Shown: positions 1 to 10,070 of the stretch, piece by piece
Layout: each line of letters opens with the position of its first letter
How positions within the stretch are numbered: position 1 is the first letter of the stretch
Assembly (NCBI RefSeq): GCF_963678635.1
Contig: NC_087069.1
Span: 56,179,452-56,243,451 of the forward strand
Source: Symsagittifera roscoffensis
Lineage: Eukaryota > Xenacoelomorpha > Acoela > Convolutidae
DNA length: 64,000 nt
Direction of reading: 5' to 3'
Program-made: the position numbers and the translations under genes
Notes under the pieces: generated by a model
Databases searched by the model: none
Told to the model about the DNA's origin: nothing
What the model saw: the letters and a program-made list of their open reading frames with translations, nothing else

Positions 1-52
1 CTCAGCTGCTTCAACTCTGGCTGCCCACACACCAGCGAGTCCGCCTTGAACC
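1..52 (-). CDS. Exon D (partial, runs off the window) of the same minus-strand gene
   Basis: A TTGGCTGCTGTCTGCAG acceptor ends at position 53. The 52 bases that follow continue the split glycine codon from exon C and read FKADSLVCGQPELKQL before the window edge. The phase is exactly as required by exon C. With exons A, B and C the joined fragment is about 109 residues. The gene continues beyond base 1, so the stop codon and 3' end are not visible. Confidence 0.65.
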
Positions 53-920
53 CTGCAGACAGCAGCCAAACACCTCATTCTCAACAACCAAAAAAGAAGC
101 TACCAGAGCACTAAGGAAAATACGCGTCAACCGCTTTTTATTTGATTTTCGTTTTCAGCACTTGCCACAACATTTCCGCGTAATTCTTGGAGATGCTCTC
201 ATTGAGCTCAATTAGTTCAAAAGAAAACTGATAAAAGCAGAAATCTATATTCAATCTAAACGAATAAAAAAAAGGAAACAGCGAGTATCAAAGGTTCTGG
301 AGGACACTGAACACTCAACACTGATGAGACAAAAAGACTATATTACAACTCAAAATTCAACTGTTAACTAAAACATTGACTCAGTTGGTGGCATACCTCT
401 ATCAGATACAAAAAAGATCTTGAGTTACGCAAATTAGTACTATGATATGAAATCTATGAACAACCATTCCGTCTATATGATGTTTTATTCTATCTCATAA
501 CTTCTGCAGAAAAAGACACCGCAGAAAATTGTCTGGGCACAATGTTTTATCATGCGATTTCTCTTTCGAAGAGAAAATGATAAAGCATAAATGAGGAAAT
601 TGACAGATAAGTGGAATTTCTACAACCTAAACCAATGAGTAATCGAGTAAGGGGATTTCAATTTGATTGCAGAAATTGAAAATGATTTTATTACTGCACT
701 GTAAAACTGAAAACTTGTATTGAATCACTCAAGGTAACTTTTATCTAACTTTTTTTGGTAGGATTTTGATATTAAGTTTTTGTTCAGAGCTTAATCGCTT
801 GGATTGAAAATGAAACCAAATTACAAAATAGGTCTGGCATAATCACCTTTATGATCGTCTCCCGATCGATGTGTGTGTATGTGTGTGTGTATGTGTGTGT
901 GTTGTGTGTGTGTGTATTAC
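53..920 (-). other. Intron C-D
   Basis: 868-bp AT-rich intron between exons C and D of the minus-strand gene, with GTAATA donor and CTGCAG acceptor. Apart from the CA tract at its 5' end I see no gene or mobile element in it. Confidence 0.6.
868..918. repeat. GT/CA microsatellite next to the exon C donor
   Basis: Interrupted (GT)n on the plus strand, hence (CA)n in the transcript, starting a few bases after the exon C 5' splice site. It creates spurious low-complexity open frames on both strands. Confidence 0.95.
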
Positions 921-1016
921 CTTCTAGTTCGTGGAAGAATAGTTTGGCCTTGAGGGTGGGAGTGTACTCCACGTACACACACACTTCGTCCAGGTCCAGA
1001 ATAGTGGCAGCAGCTT
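921..1016 (-). CDS. Exon C of the same unidentified minus-strand gene
   Basis: A TTTGTATACAG acceptor precedes 96 bases ending GAAG before a GTAATA donor. Joined to the last base of exon B it gives GAA and then 31 residues, including AAATILDLDEVCVYVEYTP and LKAKLFFHELE, ending in phase 1. Its alternating hydrophobic stretch (VCVYVEY) suggests beta strand, and the stretch after it looks helical. The donor is followed within five bases by a long CA-repeat tract in transcript sense. The frame matches both neighbours exactly, which is the best evidence that these are exons of one gene. Family not recognised. Confidence 0.75.
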
Positions 1017-1042
1017 CTGTATACAAAACACACATCTATTTA

Positions 1043-1290
1043 CTGTTCTTTCCCATTTGAAAATTGGAAATGAACTTTGCATTCGGATGTGTTTTAGGTT
1101 TTTGTTTTTGCTTTTTTTGTTCACTGCTAAATCAGCTACCACAAATAATCATCTAACAAGGATTAGTAAAACGATATGGTTTATGATTCTTAACTCAACT
1201 GTATTTCTTAGTGTTAAACCAGGACTCTGAATTAGAGGTCAGAGCAGGCAAGACATACTTAGATACACAGGCAGGTACCTGCTATCACAA
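1043..1290. repeat. Dispersed repeat copy (family with 4,890-4,985 and 8,738-8,835)
   Basis: Contains CATTCGGATGTGTTTTAG, then AAATCAGCTACCACAAATAA and ATCTAACAAGGAT, and further on GGTACCTGCTATCA. The middle part recurs at about 4,906-4,932 and the first part at about 8,745-8,830 (ATTCGGGTGTGTTTTAG, then ACCACAAATAAT). The last part recurs at about 4,955-4,985 (GAGTTCCTGCTATCA). It is an old interspersed element of unknown class, and its ends are not defined. Confidence 0.6.
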
Positions 1291-1689
1291 AACAGAGGCC
1301 AATGATAGAAAACAGTCGTTTTTTGTCATGTCTTAACCTTGATGAAAATACTCTAATTCAAAAAAATCTAAAAATCAACTTATCGATAAAATCTTTCTTG
1401 ACTCAAAACACATCACAATAAACAACAAAAATTAGTAAAAGTCGGTCAGGTCAATTCATTGAAAAAATTCATCAAAAATAATAAAAATTCGAAATTGAAA
1501 AGTTATCAAAGAAAAAGTAATTGATATGTAAAAAGAATCGGAGCTCGTCTAAAAAATTGAGCCTGTATTAAAAAAAGAAACTTGTGAATACCCACCAAAA
1601 TAAACACAAATTCGGCTACCAAAATCAATTTTGCCCTAAAACCAAATTTTCAAGAGTAAATTGTTCATCAATTTAAATCATTCTTCAGT

Positions 1690-1914
1690 TGAAATTATGC
1701 GGAAGAAAATGATTGTTACCGACCATGCTCGGCATATCTGGGGTTGATCCGGAGTGAAAATTGGCCGGTCGCAATTGTACTGTTTTCGAACCGGTTCCTC
1801 CACGGTTTTGGTAGTTTCAGCGTCCCCGTTGGAATCCGGCTCCACTTGGTCCTCGAATGTTGCGTACTGGTTCATCTTTGATTTGTAGCGCTCCTGTTGG
1901 GTTCCTATACCCAC
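1690..1914 (-). pseudogene. Gag C-terminal-like relic
   Basis: Minus-strand frame containing QERYKSKMNQYATFEDQVEP followed by an acidic stretch. The same QYATFEDQVEPDS wording appears in the minus translation of about 3,690-3,640, after the gag fragment there. It is probably the region between capsid and nucleocapsid. It has a few Cys but no complete CCHC knuckle. It is decayed and assigned only by its link to the neighbouring gag copy. Confidence 0.45.
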
Positions 1915-3750
1915 TTCATTAGGATTCTGTCATACTCCCATTGTTCATTTTTACCCTTTTGTTTGCCGCGTTCATAGGACATCGCTATCTTCAGTGTATC
2001 TTTTTAGTAGTATTAGGCGCAATGATAGTTCTGCTAGGACTGGTAGATGTTTTTTAGGCTGTGTATTGAGCCCATAAACGATTTTAGCTGCGTTACTGTT
2101 TTTCAGGGCCGCTAGCGCGGTAATCGTTTTAGAGGTTGTACTCCCGACTCCGTGATCCGGTAACCAAGCAATTTGCCCTCATTTTTTTGCATGTTCGCAT
2201 TTTGGAAATTTCAATTATTTGTTTTCGCGATTCAATTTTTGCTAAATTTTCTCAGCCAAGGGTATGTACTCGATTTCGGTTCCCTTGCTTTGGTTGTTAC
2301 CAGCATGCCATCGAAAAAAGCGTTTGCTTGTGGGAATTTGGCCGGCATTGACGTCAAGCCGTAAAATCCTGTACAAAACGGGTACGTCCCGGTCAACTTT
2401 CCGCCCATCAGCAAAAATATATAACGCAAGCTCTTTTCGTCGCTTATGCCCGTCGCTCTTGCCCGTATGTGTGAGTTGAATCCCTTGTTGCAAAACTTTC
2501 TTCCTCTTATTTTTCCCCAATTAGTTGTCCTAATGTATCTACGTGTTCCTCAATATTTGGAATCTGTTTTTTTTTGTGCGCCTGGTTCTTAAGTTCTCGA
2601 GCCTCGAGCGCTGATTTTACGGAACGTTTTTTTTGCACTGAGATGACTATTGGCAAAGCAAAACATCGATCCAAGCATTCCTGCAATTTTTCTCTGTGAA
2701 TCTGATCTATGGGTTTATGATTTTTCCACCTTTTGTTGGAGTGGTACCAACACTCTCCAACACTTGTGATGCACTGCTACGAGGTTTCTAATTCCGCCTG
2801 CACCTTATAGTTTCTAATTTTCCTTTCCTAGTAAAAATTTTTGGAAAACCTAACTGAATAACTGTTGCCAAGAGACCTTGACCTAATCCTATACGCTTTC
2901 GGCTTGCTTGTCGCTTCAATTTTCCTCCGTTCTTTGGATTTTCATGACTGCTCCTCCTGGATTTTTCTGCATGAGTTTCAAGCCCATTTTCCCCATATCC
3001 TTACGTCCCGCTATTAACGGTCTGCTTCTTCCGATGAACCTGACTTCATCTCTGATTATTCATCCGTTTGATACCGGCTCCACATCAAATTTCCCCAGCA
3101 GGTTCATTCGGTTGTTGCTGTAATTGAGAAATTGTCGTCTTTGATATTTTTCTGCTCCAGGTGGATTTGTGTTCTTCTCAAGGTCCTCTTGAGGTATTTC
3201 ATGGTGAGTATAGATATCGGTGATCTCTTTTCGATCTGTTTTTTATTGGATGTCCGTCATTGTGATTTTTAACTCAAGCACAGCAATCTTAAAGGCGTCT
3301 CCCTCTTCCGACGTTTTGCAATTACCAGGTAATCGTTTGAATTTTCCGATGACCAACGATGCTCTCTCTTGACGAGTTTGCGTGTTTTGAGCATACTTCA
3401 TCCATGGGGTCATTGTCCACTTCATGAATTTCAACACCTTGAAAAAGTCCGACAAAATGACCCCTGCACGACGTCCTTTTTCTCCGGCATGTTTCTCATA
3501 GTGGCCAACTTTCTTAAAGAAAACGGTTGTGACCAGCCATGCACGACACCTTTGTCGTTGTTCAGGAGTGAAGTTCAGATGGTCGGAGTTGTACCATCAT
3601 CAAACCGGGCCTTCGCGGTTTTGGTAGTTTCAGCGTTCCCGTGAGAATCCGGCTCCACTTGGTCCTCGAATGTTGCGTACTGGTTGGGCTTTGATTTGTA
3701 GCGCTCCTGCTGGGGCCGTCTACTCACTTCCCGTGGATCCTGTCAAACTC

Positions 3751-4188
3751 CTACTGTTCAGTTTTGCTTTTTTTATTGCCGCGTTTACAGGACATTGCTA
3801 TCTTCAGTGGTTCCTCTGGGGTTTTCGTTTCTCTGTGTAACTCAATCTGGGCGTCTCGGCTCCGCATATTCCAAATAAAGATATCTCGAACCATCTTCTT
3901 CTCCTGGTTTCTTAAGTTACACCTCGCTACCATTCCACTCAACTCGGCATCAACATATTCCAAGCTTTCTCCTTTGTTCTGTTTTCCAGACATAATCTGG
4001 TACATTTCGTATATCTTGTTTTGTTCTTTCTCGAAGATTGTTACACAAGTTTCGAGAAATCGCCGGTATCGAAAGATTTCCATATTCAAGTGTGGTTGCT
4101 GATTGTGCAGTGCGCGTTGGCCTCCAGTCCTAGACATATGTACAAGTTGGACATGAGAGTCCTTACTCCTTCTTCCCTTGATTCTCAT
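3751..4188 (-). pseudogene. Gag-like capsid fragment of an LTR retrotransposon
   Basis: A 145-codon minus-strand frame. Residues about 55-135 carry the pattern of Ty3/Gypsy-type gag capsid C-terminal regions: a QNKGESLEYVDAELS stretch, then ARCNL, then VRDIFIWNMRSRDAQIELHR and a final PEEPLKIAMSCKRG. This matches the family layout in which a GES-type motif precedes a C-x-F/L turn, an I-R-D helix and a leucine/alanine/cysteine helix. The N-terminal start is arbitrary because the element is broken. No complete zinc knuckle is seen directly after it. It is probably non-functional, since downstream frames are interrupted and part of it is duplicated 509 bp away. Confidence 0.62.
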
Positions 4189-4915
4189 CCGTCCTCCCCT
4201 AGTGCACCGAAATGTGCTGCCGTTAAGTTTGCATCAAATTAATAGTCCGATGAGACCAGTCCATGCTTTGCCACCATTGCACAATGAAATCGTTGTTTTC
4301 ATTGTTCTCACAATAGTTGTGGCTCCGCTTGGTTCGTTGGCCAGAATGCCACTTTTCCTGTTTTTTTTTCTTCTTTTTTGTGCACCGCAAAATCAGCTAC
4401 CAGCAAGTTACACCTTTGTTTTAAGTTACACCTCGCTACCATTCCACTCAACTCGGCATCAAAATATTCCAAGTTTTCTCCTTCGTTCTGTTTCCGAGAC
4501 ATAATCTGGTACATTTCGTATGTCTTGTTTTGTTCTTTCTCGAAGATTTGTTACACAAGTTTCGAGAAATCGCCGGTATCGAAAGATTTCCATATTCAGG
4601 TGTGGTTGCTGATTGTGCAGTGCGCGTTGGCCTCCAGTCCTAGACATATGTACAGGTTGGATATGAGAGTCCTTTTTCCTTCTTCCCTTGATTCTCCTCC
4701 GTCCTCCCATAGTGCACCGATATGTGCTGCCGTTAATTTTGCATCAAATTAATAGTCCGATGAGACCAGTCCATGCTTTGCCACCATTGCACAATGAAAT
4801 CGTTGTTTTCATTGTTCTCACAACAGTTGTAGCTCCGCTTGGTTCGTTGGTCAGAATGCCACTTTTCCTGTTTTTTGCTTCTTTTTTGCGCACCGCAAAA
4901 TCAGCTACCACAAAT
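3913..4915. repeat. Direct duplication, period about 509 bp, within the gag relic
   Basis: The segment at 3,913-4,405 is repeated at 4,422-4,915 with a few percent difference. Both start TAAGTTACACCTCGCTACCA and both include CGAGAAATCGCCGGTATCGA. The copies end around CACCGCAAAATCAGCTACCA. Confidence 0.85.
4459..4710 (-). pseudogene. Second, truncated copy of the gag-like fragment
   Basis: Minus-strand frame of 83 codons repeating the N-terminal half of the gag fragment at 3,751-4,188 (SRTGGQRALHNQQPHLNMEI, then RYRRFLETCVT). A frameshift, caused by one extra T in the run at about 4,545-4,550, separates this frame from the MYQIMS...GMVARC part, which continues in another frame at 4,514-4,308. 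It is part of the 509-bp direct duplication. Confidence 0.6.
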
Positions 4916-5119
4916 AATCATCTAACAAGGATACAGGTTGACAGACTTAGTTACAGATTGACAGGCGAGTTCCTGCTATCATTTTATAGTGATAGAACAA
5001 ACTCTCTGTGGTATATCATATTAAAGTCCTCTACGTCGTGATTTGAACGACATTGTGAATTTTTGAGAAAAATCTCCCATTGTCGAGAAAAACCGGTTTG
5101 AATCTTTTAGTTTTTTGTC

Positions 5120-5260
5120 ATAGTTCGGGCAAATTAAGTGAGCGGGCAGGCTTATAATAGCTTAAATCGTTGGCTGAAAAGCTTACAAATGCTTATTTTA
5201 AGCATTAAAGCTGTTTTTTGCGCCTTTTTGGAATCAAAATTTCAAAATTAAAAAAACTGC
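5120..5260. repeat. Possible dispersed repeat (related to about 9,060-9,220)
   Basis: GTGAGCGGGCAGGCTT followed by AATAGCTTA is matched at 9,066-9,090 by GTGAGCGTGCAGGCTT and AATAGCTTA. Weaker T-rich similarity follows, including TTCGTTTTCAT-like text. Class and ends are unknown. Confidence 0.35.
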
Positions 5261-5539
5261 AACAAAGTTTGGAAAAAATTTTGACTTATTTTTGTTTTCA
5301 TCGCGTTGTACATTTTCTTGTCTCCGAGCTTTCAATTTGGGTTTCGTTTTCCCCCTCATCTTTACTGCTATTCAAGAGATACACTCGCGAAACTAGTGCT
5401 GTTCATACTGGTTTTACTAATTCGAGGTTTGTTTATATTTTTTTTTCACTTAATAAATCTGCTTTTTTGTCGTGCTCTCGCTAGGGTTTGCGAAGCACAG
5501 CTTCGCCTTTGTGTGAAAATTTAATTTTCTTGACTTCAC

Positions 5540-5600
5540 CGGTACACTTAGCCTAGAGATAACGATGCGCTTGGGACGGCAAAGGTTTGAATGCGCCCAG
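5540..5600 (+). other. tRNA-like segment (possible SINE head)
   Basis: TAGCCTAGAG at 5,549 resembles an RNA polymerase III A box. GGTTTGAATGC at 5,584, 35 bases later, resembles a B box (consensus GGTTCGANNCC). Between them lies CGCTTGGGACGGC, shaped like an anticodon arm. A full cloverleaf does not close cleanly, so a tRNA-derived SINE fragment is more likely than a working tRNA gene. Confidence 0.35.
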
Positions 5601-6107
5601 GAACAGTTTTTTTTTTCAATATGAACCTATTGCATTTCAAAACAATATAGGCCTCTCTTATCTGAATGTGTTTTGCCAATTTAGTTACCACAGCACGGAA
5701 TTTCAGGCTGCTGTAAGTAAATTCATTGTAGTTATAAGTACTTCTAGTTTACTCCTGTAGTAATTTGTAAGCTTACCATGACTCACATTTTTTATTGTTG
5801 TTTTTTTTTTGCTAAGAAGCCTAAATCGGCCTAAATAATTACGGTTGATGTTTTATCAGCTACCTGAAGTGCTTTTGAGAAAAACACGTTCAGAAGTATT
5901 TTGATTTGCTGGAAGTGTTTTTCTAAACCGGTGAGTGGAGAAAAGGCTTTTGCCCTCTGGAAACACACGAAAGGGAAATGTCTTTAAGTTGAAGAACTTG
6001 ATAGCTGAAAGTTTTAGGTGACCACAAGTTTGTTTTCGACTCTCATCGGGAGTTTACGCACGTTTTTTGACGTAGCTCGAGAAATTCTTCTGAATACTTG
6101 CGATTCC

Positions 6108-6446
6108 AAACCGGTGATTGTTTTGCTGGACGTATTTTTCTAAACCGGTGATTGTTTTGCTGGACGTGTTTTTCTAAACCGGTGATTTTTTTGCTGGACG
6201 TGTTTTTCTAAACCGGTGATTGTTTTGCTGGACGTGTTTTTCTAAACCGGTGATTGTTTTGCTGGACGTGTTTTTCTAAACCGGTGATTGTTTTGCTGGA
6301 CGTGTTTTTCTAAACCGGTGATTGTTTTGCTGGACGTGTTTTTCTAAACCGGTGATTGTTTTGTTGGACGTGTTTTTCTACCGGTGATTGGTTTGCTGGA
6401 CGTGTTTTTCTAAACCGGTGATTGTTTTGCTGGACGTTTTTTTCTT
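6108..6446. repeat. 34-bp minisatellite, about 10 copies
   Basis: Tandem unit built from AACCGGTGATTG, TTTTGCTGGACGTG and TTTTTCTA. Copies differ by single bases, and one (around 6,380) has a short deletion. A lone relative is present upstream at about 5,906-5,937 (TTTGCTGGAAGTG, then TTTTTCTAAACCGGTGA). It lies inside intron B-C. Confidence 0.95.
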
Positions 6447-7125
6447 AAATTGAACTTCATTCGAGACAACCTTATAACAGTTTTGTAATTTTTCGCCTTT
6501 TTATCTTTGTTCGCGTTCGCCTCTCGCCGCAAATTCCTTTGGTAAACATTTTGTTGTATTTATTAAGACTATGGTAAGATTATGTACACTCTTACTCTGT
6601 GCTGCTTGCAGATTAACCAGCTATCCTTGTGCTACATGAGGAAAATTATTGATTGTTTGAAACGACAATTTAAGGTAATGATTAGACATGGATGACGGAA
6701 TGCCATATGAAAAAGAGATATGATTACAAGAGCCTAACAGAATCATGTTCAATTTAAGCTGATTGAGAAAAAAAAAGTACTACAGTTTAGCTGATTAAAC
6801 GACAATATTTTCCTGACAACCCATTTTTGAAACCGTTTTAAGCGATTTTAACCTCAATCCAGATGGGTATGATTTAGGGATAGGGAGGGGGAATAACCTT
6901 TTGACCTTCTCACTTTAATGGGTGCGGCGAATCTTTTTAGACAGCCACCTCTAACTCAAACAATGTCTCAAACCCAAACAATTTCTCGAAATGGCTGACC
7001 TAAAAAAATCCGAGAGAACGCACTTGCACTTTACTCACGTTCTAGTTTATGCTAATGGTGAGAGGCGATGGTGAGATGCTCTACCTGTGTATGGATGAAA
7101 TAGAGTTAGGATAAGACTAGTGTAC

Positions 7126-7204
7126 CTAGTACTTTCCCGGTGAAGTTGGTCATGATCTGGTAGAGGGCCACCATCATCGAAGTGCCACTTTGACTCTTCC
7201 CAAT
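7126..7204 (-). CDS. Exon B of the same unidentified minus-strand gene
   Basis: A TTTGTTGTAG acceptor precedes 79 bases that end CTAG before a GTACAC donor. In phase 0 it reads 26 residues starting IGKSQSGTSMMVALYQI and ending FTGKVL, plus one base of a split codon. The spacing of GKSQSGTS followed by MMVALYQI faintly recalls the Walker A region of ABC transporters. The key lysine is absent and the neighbouring exons do not look like ABC domains, so I give this little weight. Phase, splice sites and GC rise support a real exon; product unknown. A MITE-like element starts about 30 bases upstream of the acceptor in transcript orientation. Confidence 0.72.
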
Positions 7205-7234
7205 CTACAACAAACAAACAGACATACATACATA

Positions 7235-7600
7235 CAGGGCGCATCTAGCATTTTCTCAAGGAGGTGTATTTCCAAAAACGCCGAATTGATTTTCTGGTTT
7301 TTGGATCACTTTCAGAACACAATAATGATCTTATTTGATAAAGCAGGTCAAAAACAAAGACGTTTTATTAGCTATTTTTGGAAAACTTTGACTCAAAAGT
7401 TTCGTTTTTTTTTTCGCGCGCTCCCCTTCAAAATTTTTATATATTTGAGACCAAGGCGCCCTTAGAAAAAGTTTAGGGTTGTTTTGGCTTAAAATGGATG
7501 TCATGAAATAATACCAAAGAGGTACCCTTTGTTTGGTGAGAGGGTCAAATTAACGAAAATGCAACCCCCCCCCCCCCCCCCCCCCCCAATCTGCCCCCTG
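7235..7600. mobile_element. Probable hAT-like MITE with a 23-base C run
   Basis: The left end CAGGGCGCATCTAG and the right end CAATCTGCCCCCTG form imperfect inverted repeats (10 of 14 matching). They are flanked by CATACATA and CATACAGA (7 of 8). Length is about 366 bp with no coding capacity. An uninterrupted C23 run occupies 7,565-7,587, just inside the right end. End style and interior (GGCGCC, C-rich terminus) resemble the clearer element at 11,836-12,144. Confidence 0.55.
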
Positions 7601-7684
7601 CATACAGACACGAACAGAAAACAATCGGATAAAATGTCCACAACATCCCACACAAGGAGTATCCCGCATCCAGTTTCAAGCGTT

Positions 7685-8015
7685 AATAACCGATTATATT
7701 ACGATTTTAGTACCAGTCTCACTAAAATTGAGAAACAATCGATTTTAATCAATTAATAATCGATTATAATCACTCTTTTTAAAATCAAATTACAATCAAT
7801 TATAACCAATGATAATTGATTATAATCGATTATTTATTCGTCTATTTTTCGATACAATTAGAATCGATTATAATTGATTATAAGTCATCATTTTTATTCA
7901 TATTTCTATTTCATTAGTTTTGCACAACAATCCATTATAATCGATTATGGTAATTATAATCGATTATAATTGTCAAAAAATCATCATAATAATCCGTTAT
8001 AATCGATTCTTTACG
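7685..8015. repeat. Cluster of AATCGATTATAAT-type palindromes
   Basis: About ten copies or near-copies of AATCGATTATAAT or ATAATTGATTATAA, in both orientations, within 330 bp (for example around 7,760, 7,830, 7,865, 7,940, 7,960 and 8,000). Spacing is irregular, so it is not a simple tandem repeat. Function unknown. Confidence 0.75.
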
Positions 8016-8737
8016 CCTAAACTTGGATGCGGGATTATTGGGATTTGAGCAGATATTCCGTACACTAATAACCGCAATCATTTGTTCATCCAATTCAATA
8101 AAGTGATTGATAGCGAATACAATATGTTTCGAACTTAGTCGTAGTTTCACAAACAACCAAAGACAGTGTGGGAAATCGTTGAGTGACTGACCTTTTTATA
8201 ATATACCGCACTATCGAATTCACGTCCTATACTTGAAGCAAAAAGGTGGATTTCTCAAAAGTAAATACTATAGCTGGCTGCAGTGCAAAAAGATAAAGTT
8301 TTTAAAATCATTAACTTTTTTAATTAGCAAACGTTTTTTTTTTGTTATTAGATAGCAAAAATCGACTTCTATGTCAACCTACTTTTATTAGTAACTAAAA
8401 TCAGTTTACGGAAGAAACAATTGATGGGGTCATTTTCTGGTCAAGTTTAGTATCAGATTTCCGAAAGTTGAAAACCTTCAGACAGGTTTTTCTGGAGGCC
8501 CAGAATTTTATTTTGAGTTTTTTAGAATCTAAATAGCAGCAAATCGGGTTTTTATGACTATTATGACGCCACTTTTGACCCCCCGAAATCAACAAGAATA
8601 CAAAATATCCTATTATAAATACAAGTTGGACTCATGTTCCTATTTTAAAGCAAACAAAGTGTTTACAAAGGTATCTTCGCTAAAAAGTCAATGCTTCCGA
8701 AACTTCAAAACTTATCAGATGGGTTATTTGCATTTTT

Positions 8738-8835
8738 TGTTCCGACCATTTGAAAAATGCGGAGGAACTTCGTATTCGGGTGTGTTTTAGTTTTTTTGTT
8801 TTCCATGCAAAATCTGGCACCACAAATAATAATCG
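8738..8835. repeat. Dispersed repeat copy
   Basis: TTCGTATTCGGGTGTGTTTT and later GGCACCACAAATAAT match the repeat at 1,043-1,150 with scattered substitutions. Confidence 0.5.
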
Positions 8836-9904
8836 GAATGGGTCGAGTGAGATATCAGACTGAAGCTCTTTCAATCGTGATTCTGAATTTTTAACTTTCA
8901 GCCTAATTTCAAGCTATTAAATAGCTGGTGTTAATTCTATGTTTCTGATTGGTTTGATTCCCTACCACCTGACTCTTAACTTTTTTCACGTAATACTTTA
9001 CTGGCTTTTTGACTGGGTGGTATGAGTGAAGTAACTTCGGTTACCATGATAAACTCCTTCAAAACGGTGAGCGTGCAGGCTTTCAATAGCTTATTTATGC
9101 TTAATTTAAGCCGTGAAAACTTAGTCTTACTTACGTAAATTTGGTTTTTGATTTTTTTAAATTCTGTTTCGAGAAAATAGATTTTTTTGTAAGATATGTA
9201 CTTTTTTCGTTTTCATAGTCATATTGCTACAAAAACTGTTTTCCAACTGTCCTCTTTTTTATGACTGTCAAATATGCATAAGTTTTTTTTCGTTCAGATT
9301 TTTTTCTCACACCTTGCGGAAAAACGACACTAGATTGAAAAAAAAAATGTTTTTGCATTTTTCTAAGACTGAAGTCGGATCATTTATTGCTACTTGCACA
9401 GTAACCGGCTACCCTTGATTAAATCGTGTTTATATGTCTTTCTGTTTAGTGAAGAAAAACGAAAATCCTAGTTCCAATCCCGAGTCAAATTATTTTGTTC
9501 TTTGAAGTACGAATGCATAGGAATCTTTGAGTACGAATGCATTTCTACAACGAAATTTTTCTAAGAGATTTCCATACTTTTCGCTATTTTTCATTTTTCC
9601 CTACACTACATAAATTTTTACATACATATATTTTATGTACATCCAGAAAATTGTGTATTGATTGCTATGCCTAGATTTGCGTATCCTGTGGAGTTTACAA
9701 AGCATCTAATTCTATACTACTAATTCAGTTTCAAAAATCTGAGAGAGCCAAGACAAACAAACAAGACTGCACGTGTCAGGGTCAAGCAGCTGCTAATTCC
9801 GGTTAATTTTTGAAAATCTATAGTGAAGTGCTCGCCTTGAAACAAAACGAATAGAATTTAAAAAAAAAACATTTCAAAAAAATCATAAAGAAGCCAGTCT
9901 GTGC

Positions 9905-10070
9905 ACTGCATAGGCGCACAATTTTAATTTAGTTTGTGTATGTTTCTGGAATTTTGAGAAAAGCTTTTGAACCTTTTTTAAAATTTTGTCAGAACGATCA
10001 TAGGAAACAAGATACTGAAGAAGAGGAATTCACAAAGTACAAGGTTTGGCCTCGTAGTTTTTTTTTTGAG
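9905..10070. repeat. Dispersed repeat, related copy at 61,706-61,920
   Basis: Shared blocks in the same order are CACTG(C/G)ATAGG, ACAATTTT, TGTATGTT(T/C)CTGGA, AAAATTTTGTC(A/G)GAACG, ATCA(T/A)AGGAAA and TTTGGCCTCGTA. The copies differ by indels of tens of bases. One lies left and one right of the satellite. Class unknown. Confidence 0.75.

Larger units (their letters stand above)
1680..4915 (-). mobile_element. Degenerate LTR-retrotransposon gag-pol relic, internally duplicated
   Basis: Minus-strand fragments resemble retrotransposon gag. The best is at 4,188-3,751; a second copy lies at 4,710-4,459 and a C-terminal gag piece at 1,914-1,690. The 1,790-2,000 and 3,613-3,810 segments are related to each other (both contain TCCACTTGGTCCTCGAATGT), so at least two copies or a duplicated relic are present. 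Between them, minus-strand frames at about 3,240-2,900 give stop-broken coding-like sequence that may be protease or pol remnant, but no reverse transcriptase motif was recognised. LTRs were not found. It lies inside the B-C intron, in the same orientation as the host gene. Confidence 0.6.
1017..7125 (-). other. Intron B-C
   Basis: 6.1-kb intron of the minus-strand gene. It contains the gag-pol relic, dispersed repeats, a tRNA-like segment and the 34-bp minisatellite listed separately. The remaining stretches (about 1,300-1,680, 5,260-5,530, 5,620-5,900 and 6,450-7,100) are AT-rich with nothing recognisable. Confidence 0.55.

Noticed and set aside
851-1142. Several overlapping small ORFs around the GT microsatellite
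   Set aside because: Low-complexity translation of (GT)n. Only the minus-strand exon C frame within this interval has splice sites and phase support.
2136-2520. Overlapping ORFs of 63-92 codons on both strands
   Set aside because: They lie inside the decayed gag-pol relic in mixed frames. None shows a recognisable domain.
7126-7204. Exon B as an ABC-transporter Walker A exon
   Set aside because: Spacing is suggestive, but the P-loop lysine is replaced (SGTS instead of SGKS) and the flanking exons show no ABC signature or Walker B.
7529-7756. Proline-rich small protein
   Set aside because: The proline run is just the C23 homopolymer at a MITE end. No other coding support.
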